NCBI GenBank assembly: GCA_965200955.1
Contig: OZ241742.1
Coordinates: 1,798,001-1,862,000, forward strand
Reading direction: 5' to 3'
DNA from: Bin80 sp026708685
GTDB taxonomy: Bacteria > Bacteroidota > Rhodothermia > Rhodothermales > Bin80
DNA: 64,000 bases
The position numbers and the translations under genes are program-made. The first letter of the stretch is position 1; the number at the start of each line of letters is the position of its first letter. Below are positions 41,401 to 49,345 of this stretch, one piece after another. The notes beneath the pieces are model-generated. The model saw only the letters and a list, made by a program, of their open reading frames with translations, had not been told where the DNA came from and searched no databases.

Positions 41401-41621
41401 TCCATCCCAGTAATGGTGACGGTCACATCGCCAGTAGGCTTCTCTCCCAACACCACATTGAAACTTCCAAGGTTCCACCCTTTAATCGGTTCTGGGTTAC
41501 TCAGCAGGTTAAGGGTCGGGTTATTATCTGAGTTATTGATAGTATACACAGTTTGTGCCGATGCATAATGTATTAAGAAGATCCCCAAAAGTAGGACGAG
41601 GCTACACGGTATGGACTTCAT
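32442..41621 (-). CDS. Giant adhesin-like protein: 21 Ig-like repeats and C-terminal beta-barrel
   Basis: 3059 aa. Signal peptide MKSIPCSLVLLLGIFLIHYA, cleaved near SAQ. Two Calx-beta-like modules (about 24-240) are followed by 21 tandem Ig-like repeats of ~97 residues (about 245-2280; consensus PTVTISGVPxKINST..TFTFSE.V.GF...DV.VTGG.KG). Two more Calx-beta-like modules (VEGQSGRYSVKLGTLP, VEEESSATYTVQLATLP) and a cadherin/Ig-like module (APFLSGAIPEQVL) come next. The last ~380 residues alternate short amphipathic strands (VYPYVRWTQG, WGIETRADYNFS, PNLGLRLIMGP) and look like an outer-membrane beta-barrel, as in autotransporters. No T9SS sorting domain is present, unlike the other exported proteins here. 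It is likely a long surface stalk for adhesion. An IS ends exactly at its stop codon. Confidence 0.88.
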   Translation of the reverse strand: MKSIPCSLVLLLGIFLIHYASAQTVYTINNSDNNPTLNLLSNPEPIKGWNLGSFNVVLGEKPTGDVTVTITGMENGDIFLTKTSFTFTTINWLGPQHVNEYLYADTDTQNDQFDITFTASGGGYNNVTQILRYNITDRISDPGIYLVEQDYSEDASQSIHANLLVPPTVDVTVTVSGHEGILDVVGSPVFTFTPQNWWRQQGMHVLGIKDANSTDDTFTLTLTATGGEYDGITKTSIATVRDRDNASAAIRDHPKRINSTDPFNATIFFSESVTDFVTNDITITGGTKGMLSGSGRSYSIPITPSGDTDVVISINANSVTDGNGDTFPSKQQDVTIIWDSTPPSVSIRGVPRKIYNTAELAAVFTFDESISDFTIDDITVDGGTKGTLQSFNLNEYTLTFTPSGDTDVTVTVVEDAATDGLNRGPTSAVSATSIWDVVHPTVEITGIPEKINSTDPLTAVFTYSESVTGFDGGDIRVTGAKKGTLSGSGNSYSLVITPSGNADVVVVVVESSASDGVNNGPTSDVSFTGMWDDSAPSVTITGLPEKIRSTAGLTATFTFSETVTEFVTGDVDVTGGTKGAFTGSGKEYTLAITPTGNADVVVTVAANAATDGLNTGPTSETSFTSQWDNSAPSVTITGLPDKIRSTAGLTATFTFSETVTEFVTGDVDVTGGTKGAFTGSGKEYTLAIIPTGNADVVVTVAANAATDGLNTGPTSETSFTSQWDNSAPSVTITGLPEKIRSTAGLTATFMFSETVTEFVTADVDVKGGTKGAFTGSGKDYTLAITPSGNADVVVTVAANAATDGLNSGPTSETSFTSQWDNSAPSVSITGLPEKIRSTAGLTATFTFSETVTEFVTGDVDVKGGTKGAFTGSGKDYTLAITPSGDADVVVTVAANAATDGLNSGPTSEVIKTVVWDDQPPTLTMSGVPAKINAATNFTSTFTFNEPVQGFTIQDVTVTGGTKGAFSGSGNQYSLVITPTVNTDVTVMVDANVATDGLNTGPSSAVSMTATWDNLRPSVTIGGVPSQINTTTAFTSTFTFSEAVSGFSTDDVSVSGGRKGDFTPTSATQYSLVVTPSGNTNVVVTVAANVATDGINSGPASTVSATATWESERPTVSISGVPNKINSTSSLTATFTFSKGVTGFLATDVTVTGGTSGTFTPVSASVYRMIISPTGNVNLVVTVNQNAATDGLTSGPPASVSETATWDSSRPTVAISGVPNSINSTTPLTSTFTFSEPVNGFSTDDVQVTGGSKGVFTPVSSTVYRLTITPSGNANLVITVAANAATDGINLGPATASSHTATWDNSRPTVSISGLPERINATATLTATFTFSEQVTGFITDDVAVTGGTKGAFTPVSSTVYRLTITPSGNANVAVTVVENAATDGLNSGPVTATSQTVVWDNSRPTVTISGLPDKINSTATLTATFTFSEQVTGFITDDVAVTGGTKGAFTPVSGTAYRLTITPSGNANVVVTVVANAATDGLNTGPATTLSATVLWDNSRPDITITGVPNSINSTNAFTATFTFSEAVSGFSIGDVSVSGGTAGAFTPISATAYRLTITPSGNTNVVVTIVENAATDGLNSGPSSPVSATAVWESTRPTVSISGVPNKINSSATITATFTFSEDVTGFETGDVEVTGANKGDFTAVSTTVYRLAITPSGNTNVVITVAANAATDGLNTGPSTPVSTTAIWDSTPPTVSISNVPNQINSTVPFTLTFTFSEDVNGFFTEEVTVSNGIKGEFTPVSATVYRLEITPSGNANVVITVAANAASDGLNTGPATPVSVTIVWDDDRPAVTISGVPERINSATAFTTTFTFNKAVSGFEHGDVAVTGGVKGEFTAVNTTVYRLVVTPSGNANVVITVAANAATDGLNTGPATAISATAVWDSNPPAVTIAGIPEKIRDTTPLTASFTFNEAVTGFEHGDVAVTGAVKGEFSAVSATVYRLEVTPSGNTNVIITVAANAATDGLNTGPATSVSATAVWDGDHPTVTITGVPEKINTVMPMTSTFTFNEAVTGFETTDLSVVGGTKGAFTPVSSSVYTLLITPSANSSLTVTVAANAATNGVHEGPLNAVSATALWDSDPPTLTITGLPEKINSIGDLTLAFSFSEEVEGFTTEDVTVLGGMKGAFSGNTDRYTLVVTPTQGSDLTVTVQSDAASDGLNLGPSNAVSATAIWNHRAPTLAITGVPAKINSVDDFTATFTFSENVTEFDATDVAITGATKGLFTSVNAAVYTLVITPTGQKNVTIHVEANTATDGLNTGPPSAISATALWENNAVLVISPMNLTIVEGQSGRYSVKLGTLPSEPVTVTVSGPSPHVTIDTDMDATGNQSTMKFDAMTWDVDQAVMVYANEDDNGLDDMVILKNEASGGEYESVSEDVQITITDNDPIALLVTPTMLTVEEESSATYTVQLATLPSGTVTVIVGGISGNVLSVDTDVSTNGDQRELFFTVQNWNQMQTVTVYAADDADILASPTLLTNTASGGGYESARVETVEVTVLPINDAPFLSGAIPEQVLTEGGIPLQLDLTPFFGDEDGDMLSYSAQSADQNVVQADVQGTLLVLSPILYGSATVSIMAQDLQGLRATQEARIRVTDDPQRDVLENMMAAMMRNHLASVRTAMNTRIKAGHCYSTQIEVMGHVIPTQSSQLMTTLHQLRSRLYKPDRSSSGVPMRRSPERSSMDSRPFGSSLGFGHVSHANATNFFIGWGDLDHNSSCSQGGRRWTIWGQGDLQAFSAKPQQALLNSKYDGHVRTAFLGVDTHLGAQWLVGLSVSQSMSSGDWYSGTSQGELTQSMTSVYPYVRWTQGATSVLATVGVGRGTAENRRNLGSVGTSSSQLQLGIIDLERRLGSLGRMDVDIKGDLSWGQFQTGDGPETIDDQSATVSQMRVGTDFSLPVRVLNRNLSSFAALYARYDGGTGPSGAGIEVAGGFRGSIGKITLDAFGRILTYHSSDHYNERGVALTATFDTHALNNGLSLSVTPQWGHSGSRAGAFFYDQARMNLYAGSRNNTDQWGIETRADYNFSMSNGIHINVNSGYDPRYKEPNLGLRLIMGPTTIRSENF
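34800..40900 (-). repeat. Tandem array of 21 Ig-like repeats, ~291-base period
   Basis: Each unit is about 291 bases (97 codons) and ends with a W-D-(N/S/D) motif before the next PxVxIxG strand. Most units differ at many positions. The four units at about 38870-40040 (repeats 4-7) are nearly identical in DNA, including the phrases GTTGTCCCATTGAGATGTAAACGA and TTTCACTTGTCGGTCCG. These must be recent duplications or the result of gene conversion. Long open frames on the opposite strand here are by-products of the repeat composition. Confidence 0.9.
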
Positions 41622-42086
41622 TTCCTGAAAGGAATATATTCAAGATGAAAGAAACGGATAGAGATAAAGTATCTGGTTTGCAGAATGTTGATACAAAAAT
41701 CTCGTAAATCAATTGTAGCATGACTTGTTCCTTTAAATGCACGGTATATGGACTTCTAGATTGCCTACGATGTAGAAGTCCAGTAGGAGTCCAATCGTTC
41801 AAATTTTTATGACAGCATGATATGAAATTTCTGAATTCTTTACCTTTCAAATACGTTTCACGGTGAGAGATGGACTCAGTCATGGTCATATAAACCATTC
41901 ACATGTAGGACATGACCATACATTAAGGCTACTTGCCCATTCATGCAATTGTTGGATGATTTGACCATATCCTCAGACTACAGTGTTTAAGTGATCTATG
42001 GAGGATCAGATCTAAAAATGGAGCTGATCACAAGGCATATGAATAAAACATTCAATGTAGATGCCCCTTCAACGTCGGTATGATTG
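41622..42086. other. Divergent spacer between the giant gene and hyuB
   Basis: 465 bases without a supported gene. It should contain both divergent promoters; none is clear enough to call. Confidence 0.45.
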
Positions 42087-43661
42087 ATGAACATGGACCC
42101 TATCGTTTTAGAGATTTACAGGCATCGTTTTATTGGTGTTGCCGAAGAGATGGGGGTGACGCTAAGGCGAACAGCACACTCTCCGAATATCAAGGAGCGT
42201 GCAGACTATTCATGTGCTGTTTTTGATGCTCACGGAAACATGGTGGCCCAAGCTGCCCACATTCCCGTACACCTTGGAGCCATGCCTGCGAGCTGTGCTG
42301 CTGCCCTGCGAACCTTTTCCGACTGGAAACCGGGTGACATCGTGATTTTGAATGATCCATTTGATGGGGGCAATCATCTGCCAGACCTTACCATGATCTC
42401 CCCCGTCTTTGCCCATGATGATCTCGTATTTTTCATCGCCAGTCGAGCACATCATGCGGATGTTGGAGGAATGAGCCCAGGATCACTCCCATTATCGAGT
42501 GAACTTTTTCAGGAAGGGCTGATCATTCCTCCCATCAAACTCTGTGATGCGGGGCATCTCAATGAGAGCGTTCTGTCCATGCTCCTTGCCAATGTGCGAA
42601 CGCCTATGGAGCGCAAAGGAGATTTGTCAGCGCAACAAGCTTCTCATGCTGTTGGACAGCGGAGGTTGGAGTCGCTGATCCATGAATTTGGACGGGAAGA
42701 AGTATGTACGTATGCATCCAGTCTGATGGACTACAGTGAGGGTATCGTGCGTGCTACGATTGAATCATGGCCCAATGGGGTCTACCGATACGAGGATCAA
42801 CTAGAGTTACCCGATAATAAATCTGCCCCTATCCATGTTACAGTGAAGATTGAGGATAGCAATATATATTTTGATTTTACGGGTACACAAGGAACGTTGG
42901 ATGCACCTTTGAATACGGTTATGGCTGTGACGACATCCGCATGTTACTATGTGATTTTATGTCTGATGGAAGACGAAATTCCGATCAATGCAGGTTGCTT
43001 TCGCCCTGTTCGTGTTCAGTCCCCACCCGATACATTGGTGAATGCATCAAGGCCTGCACCGGTTGCAGGTGGGAATGTAGAAACATCGCAACGTATTACG
43101 GATATCGTACTTGGAGCGTTATCTAAGGCATTTCCAGATAAAATTCCAGCTGCAAGTCAGGGGACGATGAACAATCTCACCATTGGTGGTAACAGTGCAG
43201 ATGGAAGCCCCTATGCTTACTATGAAACCCTTGGTGGTGGGATGGGAGCGGCACCAGATGCACATGGATTAAGTGGGGTTCATGTCCATATGAGCAATAC
43301 CCGCAATACTCCTGTTGAAGCACTGGAGATGCAATATCCGTTTCAGATCAACGAGTACGGACTCATCCGAGGAAGTGGAGGAGGAGGACGGTTTCAGGGG
43401 GGAGAGGGGATCGTGCGTGAGTATAGGTTCTTGGCAGAGGCTGTTGTTACCATGCTCAGTGAACGAAGACACCATGCACCATGGGGGTTGTATGGTGGAG
43501 GTTCAGGTCGTAAGGGAAAGAATCTTCGGATCTCTGCTGATGGACAGAGAACCCTTCTTTCAGGTCACTTTACAAGAAGGTTCTATCCCGGTGACATCCT
43601 ACGCATTGAGACACCAGGAGGAGGAGGTCACTCTTCCGATAAGAACTCACGAAGTACATAA
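42087..43661 (+). CDS. hyuB: Hydantoinase/oxoprolinase subunit B
   Basis: 524 aa from ATG 42087 (a further ATG at 42093 is also possible). Hydantoinase_B motifs are clear: DPIVLEIYRHRFIGVAEEMG, LRRTAHSPNIKERADYSCAV, HIPVHLGAMP, NDPFDGGNHLPDLTMISPVF, SRAHHADVGGMSPGS, GGGMGAAPDAHG and TPGGGGHS at the end. It forms the catalytic complex with subunit A (hyuA at 28142). The last 34 bases overlap the end of the convergent aconitase gene. The distance from hyuA means the two cannot share a simple operon here. Confidence 0.92.
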   Translation: MNMDPIVLEIYRHRFIGVAEEMGVTLRRTAHSPNIKERADYSCAVFDAHGNMVAQAAHIPVHLGAMPASCAAALRTFSDWKPGDIVILNDPFDGGNHLPDLTMISPVFAHDDLVFFIASRAHHADVGGMSPGSLPLSSELFQEGLIIPPIKLCDAGHLNESVLSMLLANVRTPMERKGDLSAQQASHAVGQRRLESLIHEFGREEVCTYASSLMDYSEGIVRATIESWPNGVYRYEDQLELPDNKSAPIHVTVKIEDSNIYFDFTGTQGTLDAPLNTVMAVTTSACYYVILCLMEDEIPINAGCFRPVRVQSPPDTLVNASRPAPVAGGNVETSQRITDIVLGALSKAFPDKIPAASQGTMNNLTIGGNSADGSPYAYYETLGGGMGAAPDAHGLSGVHVHMSNTRNTPVEALEMQYPFQINEYGLIRGSGGGGRFQGGEGIVREYRFLAEAVVTMLSERRHHAPWGLYGGGSGRKGKNLRISADGQRTLLSGHFTRRFYPGDILRIETPGGGGHSSDKNSRST

Positions 43662-46342
43662 TGGAGGATCCCACCATTACGATAGTACTCCACTTCTACG
43701 GGGGTGTCCAGTCGTGACTGCGTTTGAAATCGTGTTTCTTTTCCATCATCGCTGATGGCAACAACATCCACGATGGTCCCTGCAGAGTCAGGAACTTGAA
43801 TACTGTAACTTTCGCTTCCATCCAATCCAAGAGAATCGGGATGTTCACCAGACAGGAATTCCAGTGGAAGGACTCCCATACCAATGAGGTTGGAACGATG
43901 AATGCGTTCAAAACTTTCTGCAATGACAGCACGAACACCGAGTAGGATGGTCCCTTTCGCGGCCCAGTCCCGGCTTGATCCCATACCATAATCTTTACCA
44001 CCTAAAACAATCAGTGGGATACCAGTTTGTTGATAGTGCATGGCAGCATCATAGATCGGCATGATTTCGCCCTCATTGGCGAAGCATTTTGTGATTCCAC
44101 CTTCGGTTCCTGGAACCAGTTTGTTTTTGATGCGGATATTGGCAAACGTGCCACGCATCATCACTTCATGGTTCCCTCTACGTGCACCGTAGGAGTTAAA
44201 ATCTCGGAGAAGGACATCCTTTCCAGTAAGATAGATCCCGGCGGGAGATTCACGGGCAATTGCTCCAGCAGGTGAGATGTGGTCCGTTGTAGTGGAATCG
44301 CCTAATTTTGCGAGTACACGGGCATTTTCAATGGGAGCTACGTCGGAGGGTTCACGAGTCAGTCCCACAAAGAAAGGTGGTTCTTGTACATAGGTGGAAC
44401 TGAGATTCCACTCGTACAGCGAGCCGCTTGGGATTTCAATAGCATTCCATGTTTCATTAGAGGTCTCGATTCCGCCGTATTCTTCCAGAAAGAGATCGGG
44501 TGTAATCGTAGCTTCAATCAATGCATCAATTTCTTCAGCTGATGGCCATATATCTCTAAGGTAGACATTTTGACCATTGAGATCTTGTCCAATAGGATCT
44601 GAGGAGAGATCAATATCAACCGTACCTGCAAGAGCATAAGCGACAACCAGTGGAGGAGATGCTAAATAATTGGCCTGAACTTGGGCATGGATACGTCCCT
44701 CAAAATTGCGGTTACCACTCAGGACACCAGAGACAACCAAGTCTCCTTTCTGAATGGCATCGTTCACGGCTTTCGGAAGAGGACCAGAATTTCCAATGCA
44801 AGTGGTACAACCATACCCAACTAGGTCAAATCCAAGTTGGGCCAGATAGGGCATTAAGTTTGCATTCTGAAGATACTCTGTGACGACTCTAGATCCAGGG
44901 GCAAGGCTTGTCTTGACATAAGGAGGAACTTTGAGACCATACTCAACCGCTTTTTTAGCAACCAAGCCTGCACCGATCATGACGCTTGGATTGCTTGTGT
45001 TGGTGCAACTTGTGATCGCCGCAATCGCCACATCTCCATGTCGGAGCGGATTGGGCAGGTCATCAGATTCAACCGTATGTTGGAGATCATTCTCTTGACG
45101 ACCAAATCCTTGAGGACCAGTGGGTGCAGTGAAGGATGATTGAAAAGAGGTACCGAGTTTGGGAACTGCAATTCGATCCTGCGGTCTTTTTGGTCCAGCA
45201 ACACTGGGAACTATATCGGATAAATCCAAAGTAAGAACATCCAAGTATTCGGGTTCAGGAGAACTGGTGGTCAGAAATAGCCCTTGCTCTTTGGTATAAT
45301 GCTCAACTAAACCAATCAAATTCTTATCTCGTCCAGTACGGCGAAGAAACTTTAAGGTCACATCATCAATGGGGAAGAATCCCATGGTAGCACCATACTC
45401 TGGTGACATATTACTGATGGTAGCACGGTCAGGAACTGAAAGTGCTTGAATCCCAGGTCCAAAAAATTCAACAAACTTGCCTACGACCCCATAGGAGCGA
45501 AGCATTTGTGTAACGGTCAGAACCATGTCGGTTGCTGTGGCTCCGTCTGGAAGTGCACCCGTGAGACGAAATCCAATCACTTCGGGCATCAACATATAGA
45601 TCGGTTGGCCGAGCATGACGGCTTCTGCTTCAATCCCTCCCACTCCCCAGCCCATGACTCCCAGACCATTGATCATGGTTGTATGTGAATCAGTACCAAC
45701 CAGTGAGTCAGGGAATGCAACCACATCATGATCTTCTTTCCCAGTCCAAACACATCGGGCGACATATTCTAAGTTTACCTGATGACAAATTCCGCTGGCG
45801 GGTGGGACCACATAAAAGTTATCAAATGCCTGTTGCCCCCATCGTAGAAATTCATATCTCTCTCGGTTGCGCCGAAACTCATGATCGGAGTTTAATCGCA
45901 GAGCGTCGGGAATTCCATAATGGTCAACCTGAACACTATGGTCAATGATGAGATGCACTGGAACGCGGGGGTTGATCGTAGATGGATTTCCTCCTGCTCG
46001 TGCCATTGCGCTACGCATCGCAGCAAGGTCAACCACTGCAGGTACACCCGTAAAGTCTTGTAATAAGACTCGAGCTGGTGAGAATGGGACTTCAGCACGT
46101 AGTGGTGCTTTGGGGTTATATTGAGCGAGTTGCTCAACATGATCGGGGGTTACAATAAATCCGTCACAGCCACGAAGCACTGCTTCTAGCATCACTCGAA
46201 TAGAGTAGGGGAGCCGCTCAATGGAATATGCATCTATATCCAGTGAATCCAAACGATACATCCATGTGAGGCCGTCTGGAGATTCAAATGAAGTTCGGGT
46301 TCCGAAATAATCTCTGGTTGAGGTCTTGGAGATAGTGTTCAT
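43628..46342 (-). CDS. acnA: Aconitate hydratase (AcnA/IRP type)
   Basis: 904 aa, the normal length. The [4Fe-4S] ligands are in TSCTNTSNP and GYGCTTCIGNSGPLP. Other blocks: DFTGVPAVVDLAAMR, HLIIDHSVQVDHYG, GTDSHTTMINGLGVMGWGVG, DYGMGSSRDWAAKG and SFERIHRSNLIGMGVLPLEF (swivel domain). It isomerises citrate and isocitrate in the TCA cycle. The gene is convergent with hyuB and overlaps it by 34 bases. Start MNTISKTSTRDYFGTR is usual for the family. Confidence 0.97.
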   Translation of the reverse strand: MNTISKTSTRDYFGTRTSFESPDGLTWMYRLDSLDIDAYSIERLPYSIRVMLEAVLRGCDGFIVTPDHVEQLAQYNPKAPLRAEVPFSPARVLLQDFTGVPAVVDLAAMRSAMARAGGNPSTINPRVPVHLIIDHSVQVDHYGIPDALRLNSDHEFRRNRERYEFLRWGQQAFDNFYVVPPASGICHQVNLEYVARCVWTGKEDHDVVAFPDSLVGTDSHTTMINGLGVMGWGVGGIEAEAVMLGQPIYMLMPEVIGFRLTGALPDGATATDMVLTVTQMLRSYGVVGKFVEFFGPGIQALSVPDRATISNMSPEYGATMGFFPIDDVTLKFLRRTGRDKNLIGLVEHYTKEQGLFLTTSSPEPEYLDVLTLDLSDIVPSVAGPKRPQDRIAVPKLGTSFQSSFTAPTGPQGFGRQENDLQHTVESDDLPNPLRHGDVAIAAITSCTNTSNPSVMIGAGLVAKKAVEYGLKVPPYVKTSLAPGSRVVTEYLQNANLMPYLAQLGFDLVGYGCTTCIGNSGPLPKAVNDAIQKGDLVVSGVLSGNRNFEGRIHAQVQANYLASPPLVVAYALAGTVDIDLSSDPIGQDLNGQNVYLRDIWPSAEEIDALIEATITPDLFLEEYGGIETSNETWNAIEIPSGSLYEWNLSSTYVQEPPFFVGLTREPSDVAPIENARVLAKLGDSTTTDHISPAGAIARESPAGIYLTGKDVLLRDFNSYGARRGNHEVMMRGTFANIRIKNKLVPGTEGGITKCFANEGEIMPIYDAAMHYQQTGIPLIVLGGKDYGMGSSRDWAAKGTILLGVRAVIAESFERIHRSNLIGMGVLPLEFLSGEHPDSLGLDGSESYSIQVPDSAGTIVDVVAISDDGKETRFQTQSRLDTPVEVEYYRNGGILHYVLREFLSEE

Positions 46343-46488
46343 GTCAGGTAGGGTACTAAATGGGGTAGGTTATACAGATTTCATTGATGTAGGTTTGATC
46401 TTGCAAAATGTGGGGTGATTTCACATCTTGTACTACGGACTGATGATCTATTGGAGCAGAATGGGAGGATCATCGTTTATATGGGGAT

Positions 46489-46561
46489 GGGGCTATAGCT
46501 CAGTTGGTAGAGCGCCTGAATCGCACTCAGGAGGTCAGCGGTTCGACTCCGCTTAGCTCCA
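46489..46561 (+). tRNA. tRNA-Ala (anticodon CGC)
   Basis: Complete cloverleaf. Acceptor GGGGCTA/TAGCTCC (one G-T pair), D stem GCTC/GAGC with AGTTGGTA loop, anticodon stem CCTGA/TCAGG with loop ATCGCAC (anticodon CGC, codon GCG), five-base variable loop AGGTC, T arm AGCGG-TTCGACT-CCGCT. CCA is not encoded. It marks the border of an island of broken foreign-looking genes on its 3' side, a usual place for integration, although I found no second copy of the tRNA 3' end nearby. Confidence 0.96.
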
Positions 46562-46648
46562 CTTCGTGAAGCATGTTTTGGTTGAACACTAAAAGAGTCC
46601 ATGCATTACGGGTTTGTTTTCGTGCCCCGTATCTTTATAGTCATGGTA

Positions 46649-46750
46649 TTAATCCCCCCACGGTAGCACTTTCATTTCTTTTCTATACTGCGTGAATGTG
46701 GACTTAACCCAGTCAATCACGCTCTCAAAATGATTCCATAGGTCTCCCAT
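46649..46750 (-). pseudogene. Fragment of a restriction/HNH-like gene
   Basis: A 33-codon frame reads MGDLWNHFESVIDWVKSTFT and continues QYRKEMKVLPWGD before a TAA. The pattern W..F..VI.WV...F..YRKEMK...WG is strongly protein-like and reminds me of a block in HNH or restriction-type proteins, recalled only. There is no room for a whole gene, so it is a remnant or a very small ORF just downstream of the split ATPase gene. Confidence 0.35.
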
Positions 46751-47365
46751 GATGATCCATGCTCACAACCCCTACCGCTCCCAACCCCAGCGCTACCCTT
46801 TGCCAAGATCCTTCCCAAAGTTTTGCACAATCCATCTCTGGAACGATGGGATGGGGCTCTGATACATACCATCCGTCGTGTAGGCGATAACGCCCCTGTG
46901 TAGCAGGTCCTCAAATAGTTTTTCTGCACATGCCTGATCTTGCCCGTACTGCAGAGAATCGATAATATCCTCTTTAGACATGTGCTCACTTGGACCTACC
47001 CCCGAGAATACCTGTGCGATGCGCACGATGTCGGACTGCTTTAGCCCATCTACGCGCCCCGCGTAGTAAGCGGCTCTATCATGGTCCCCAAATGCGAGCA
47101 CCTCTTCTAACGCCGCGCTACTCATCTCACCGCCTGTCTGGTCAAGTACATCCTTCGCACATAACGCATAGCAGATCATGTGCTGGGGCCATCCATGGGA
47201 CTTCTCTGTGATGGCATCAATCCACGGGTCCACATCGCCTTTCGCCCCACCCGCAATCGTTAGCCAGTCGCGGATCACCGCCTGCTGTGCCTGCAGTCCC
47301 AACGCCTCGATTTGATGCACGCAGCCGCGCTTGAATTGGGACACACCCATTTGTTTATAGGCAAT

Positions 47366-47396
47366 CTTGGTGGTCCCATAAGCGCTAACTTGTTTA
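47366..47396 (+). repeat. Left target duplication and inverted end of the IS4-family element
   Basis: CTTGGTGGTCC (47366-47376) then CATAAGCGCTAACTTGTTTA. Confidence 0.88.
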
Positions 47397-48825
47397 GAAA
47401 TATTTTTCAATTTGCGGATTTCTGCGACGATAATTGTCTCGTATCCCCTCAGAGATGTGATTCCACTCACTGAACATCTTAGACAGCCCACAATAAGGTT
47501 TGATGGCTGCGTGCACCACCTCATCCAGAGCAAACTGGAAGTCATTCCATGGGCTTTTCTGAGCAGTGATATCCCCAGGGGGAAAAAGTTCGTGCGTGAC
47601 GAACAATCTTCTCGGTGAGTAAAGCTACCAAGAGTTTTCCATAGAGCCATGCTTTTGAGCTATCGTCATCAAATTTGGGAAGATGTCCAAACTGCGCCAA
47701 GGACTTGAATCTTTTGAATACAAGTTCCACCTGCCATCGTAGACGATACCACTCAAGTACCTCGGACGCTGTAAATCGAGTTGAAGGGAATGTTGTGAAC
47801 AGGATGACATATCGTGCATACCGGAGAGTCTCGTCGCGTGGTTTATTCCCTTTTCGCTTTGCGTTTTGTAGAATCTGATTCAGGGCTTTCTGAGCCGCCT
47901 CCTCTGTTTTTCGTAATACACAAATGCGTCCAGAGACAGGAGAGCTCCCTGGAATCTGCACATCCCATTCGCCAATTTCACCAAGCTTTGTTACCGTCTC
48001 AACAGAGGCAAGTAAATTGAATGGGACATCTGGTTTTATTTCAAAATGCAATATACCAGTGTTCACTCGAATCGTTACATACCCACCAGCTTTTGAAACA
48101 TATTTGACTCCACTTCCCGTTGAATAGCCTCTATCAGCCAATATATAATCTCCTGACTGAATTGGGAATTGCTTGAACGATTCGCCAGTCCCTTCTCCAC
48201 TCGTAGATGTGAGTTTGAAAAAATCACAACCAAATGTTGGAAGCGTAACACTGTAATGAATTCTCCATTGAGATCCTGTTGGCCCCTTTTCACTGACAAT
48301 CGTTGCATCAAATGCTCGCATGTTTAGGGCATCATCATCTGAGGATACTTCAATCCCGTGCTCCTGAAACAACATTTTACACATTGCATAGAGCCAATCC
48401 TTAGACTTACGCAAACGCTTCAACAGGGCAACATCAGACAGATCTGCTAATCCTGCATGGCGAGCACGTACCACCGTTTCACGCAATGAATAACCACACC
48501 CCAAGTGGATGAGCAACACACGCAAGTATGCCTCTGGACACTTGTATTTGCGTAGACCTTTTAAGGCACCCGTATCTCGGGCAAGTTGTATCCAATTCTC
48601 TGGAAGAAACGAACGTAATATAACCCAATCTGGACTGACTGGTGCCTTAGTGACTGTTCCTTTCATAATAGGATCAAAATAATTGCTGGAAAATCCAATA
48701 GATGCGGGATAGAGGATTGAAGAACTCTCGAATTTTCCTGAAGATGAACTCAACAATTATTCCCACATACCCCGAATACAAGAAAGTTACATCAATTATT
48801 GATAATAAACAAGTTAGCGCTTATG
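47377..48825 (-). mobile_element. IS4-family insertion sequence (IS231-like) inside the ATPase gene
   Basis: Inverted ends CATAAGCGCTAACTTGTTTA match exactly at both sides (47377-47396 and complement at 48806-48825). An 11-base direct repeat CTTGGTGGTCC flanks it (47366-47376, 48826-48836); a twelfth base C is shared, so 11 or 12 bases. This size is typical of IS231-group IS4 elements. One transposase gene, frameshifted, on the minus strand. Confidence 0.92.
47394..48666 (-). pseudogene. IS4-family transposase with a frameshift
   Basis: From ATG 48666 the frame encodes RAFDATIVSEKGPTG and DYILADRGYSTGSG (DDE aspartates) and the YREK block WYRLRWQVELVFKRFKSL. It ends at TGA 47542-47544. The true C-terminus (TAQKSPWNDFQFALDEVV, GLSKMFSEWNHISEGIR, ending at 47394) is in the next frame. 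The switch is at TTTTTCCCCC (about 47575-47584 on the plus strand as GGGGGAAAAA), so one base has been gained or lost, or the site is slippery. The protein would be about 424 aa if joined. Codons upstream of 48666 start from TTG and look untranslated. Confidence 0.85.
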
Positions 48826-48836
48826 CTTGGTGGTCC
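48806..48836 (-). repeat. Right inverted end and target duplication of the IS4-family element
   Basis: TAAACAAGTTAGCGCTTATG (48806-48825) then CTTGGTGGTCC (48826-48836), mirroring the left end. Confidence 0.88.
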
Positions 48837-49345
48837 CTAACCCCGCGGTGAGAAGCACTACGGGTGCACCGAGTAAGCCATTGTGAATCGCGTTTAGCGT
48901 GGCGGTCGCCTCCATTTCGACATGTGCTGAAATTTTGGGGAGAGTCTGTGCTTCATCAAACACGAGGATCACCCCCGTCGGGGGGGCCTGTCGGCGCAGA
49001 ACTTCTCCAGATGTCGCGAAACCTGCGACCTCTTTGTCCACACCGCCAGAAAAGACTTTGATCTCCACCCCGCCCGAGATCGTGCGGGTCACGGTGTAGG
49101 ACTTCCCCAGTGCCTGGGCCATCGCAACTGGGTTCCATAGTTCAGGTCCCCCGATGTTTGCCAGTACCCAGCCTTCGGACTCAGTGCACATCTGGTGTAG
49201 CAGTGCGGACTTGCCCGCCCCTGGCGCGCCCTGCACCAGAAACGTCGTCCCCGCTTTCTTGGCATGTGCAGTAGCAAGTACGCGGTGAAATCGTACCCGT
49301 ATGTCTTTGCGCCCATGAAAGAACTCCGCCGGTCCTCGGTCTCCA

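Noticed and set aside
46561..46640. Attachment site for an integrative element at the tRNA 3' end
   Set aside because: I found no integrase gene and no second copy of the tRNA 3' end, so integration there is not shown.
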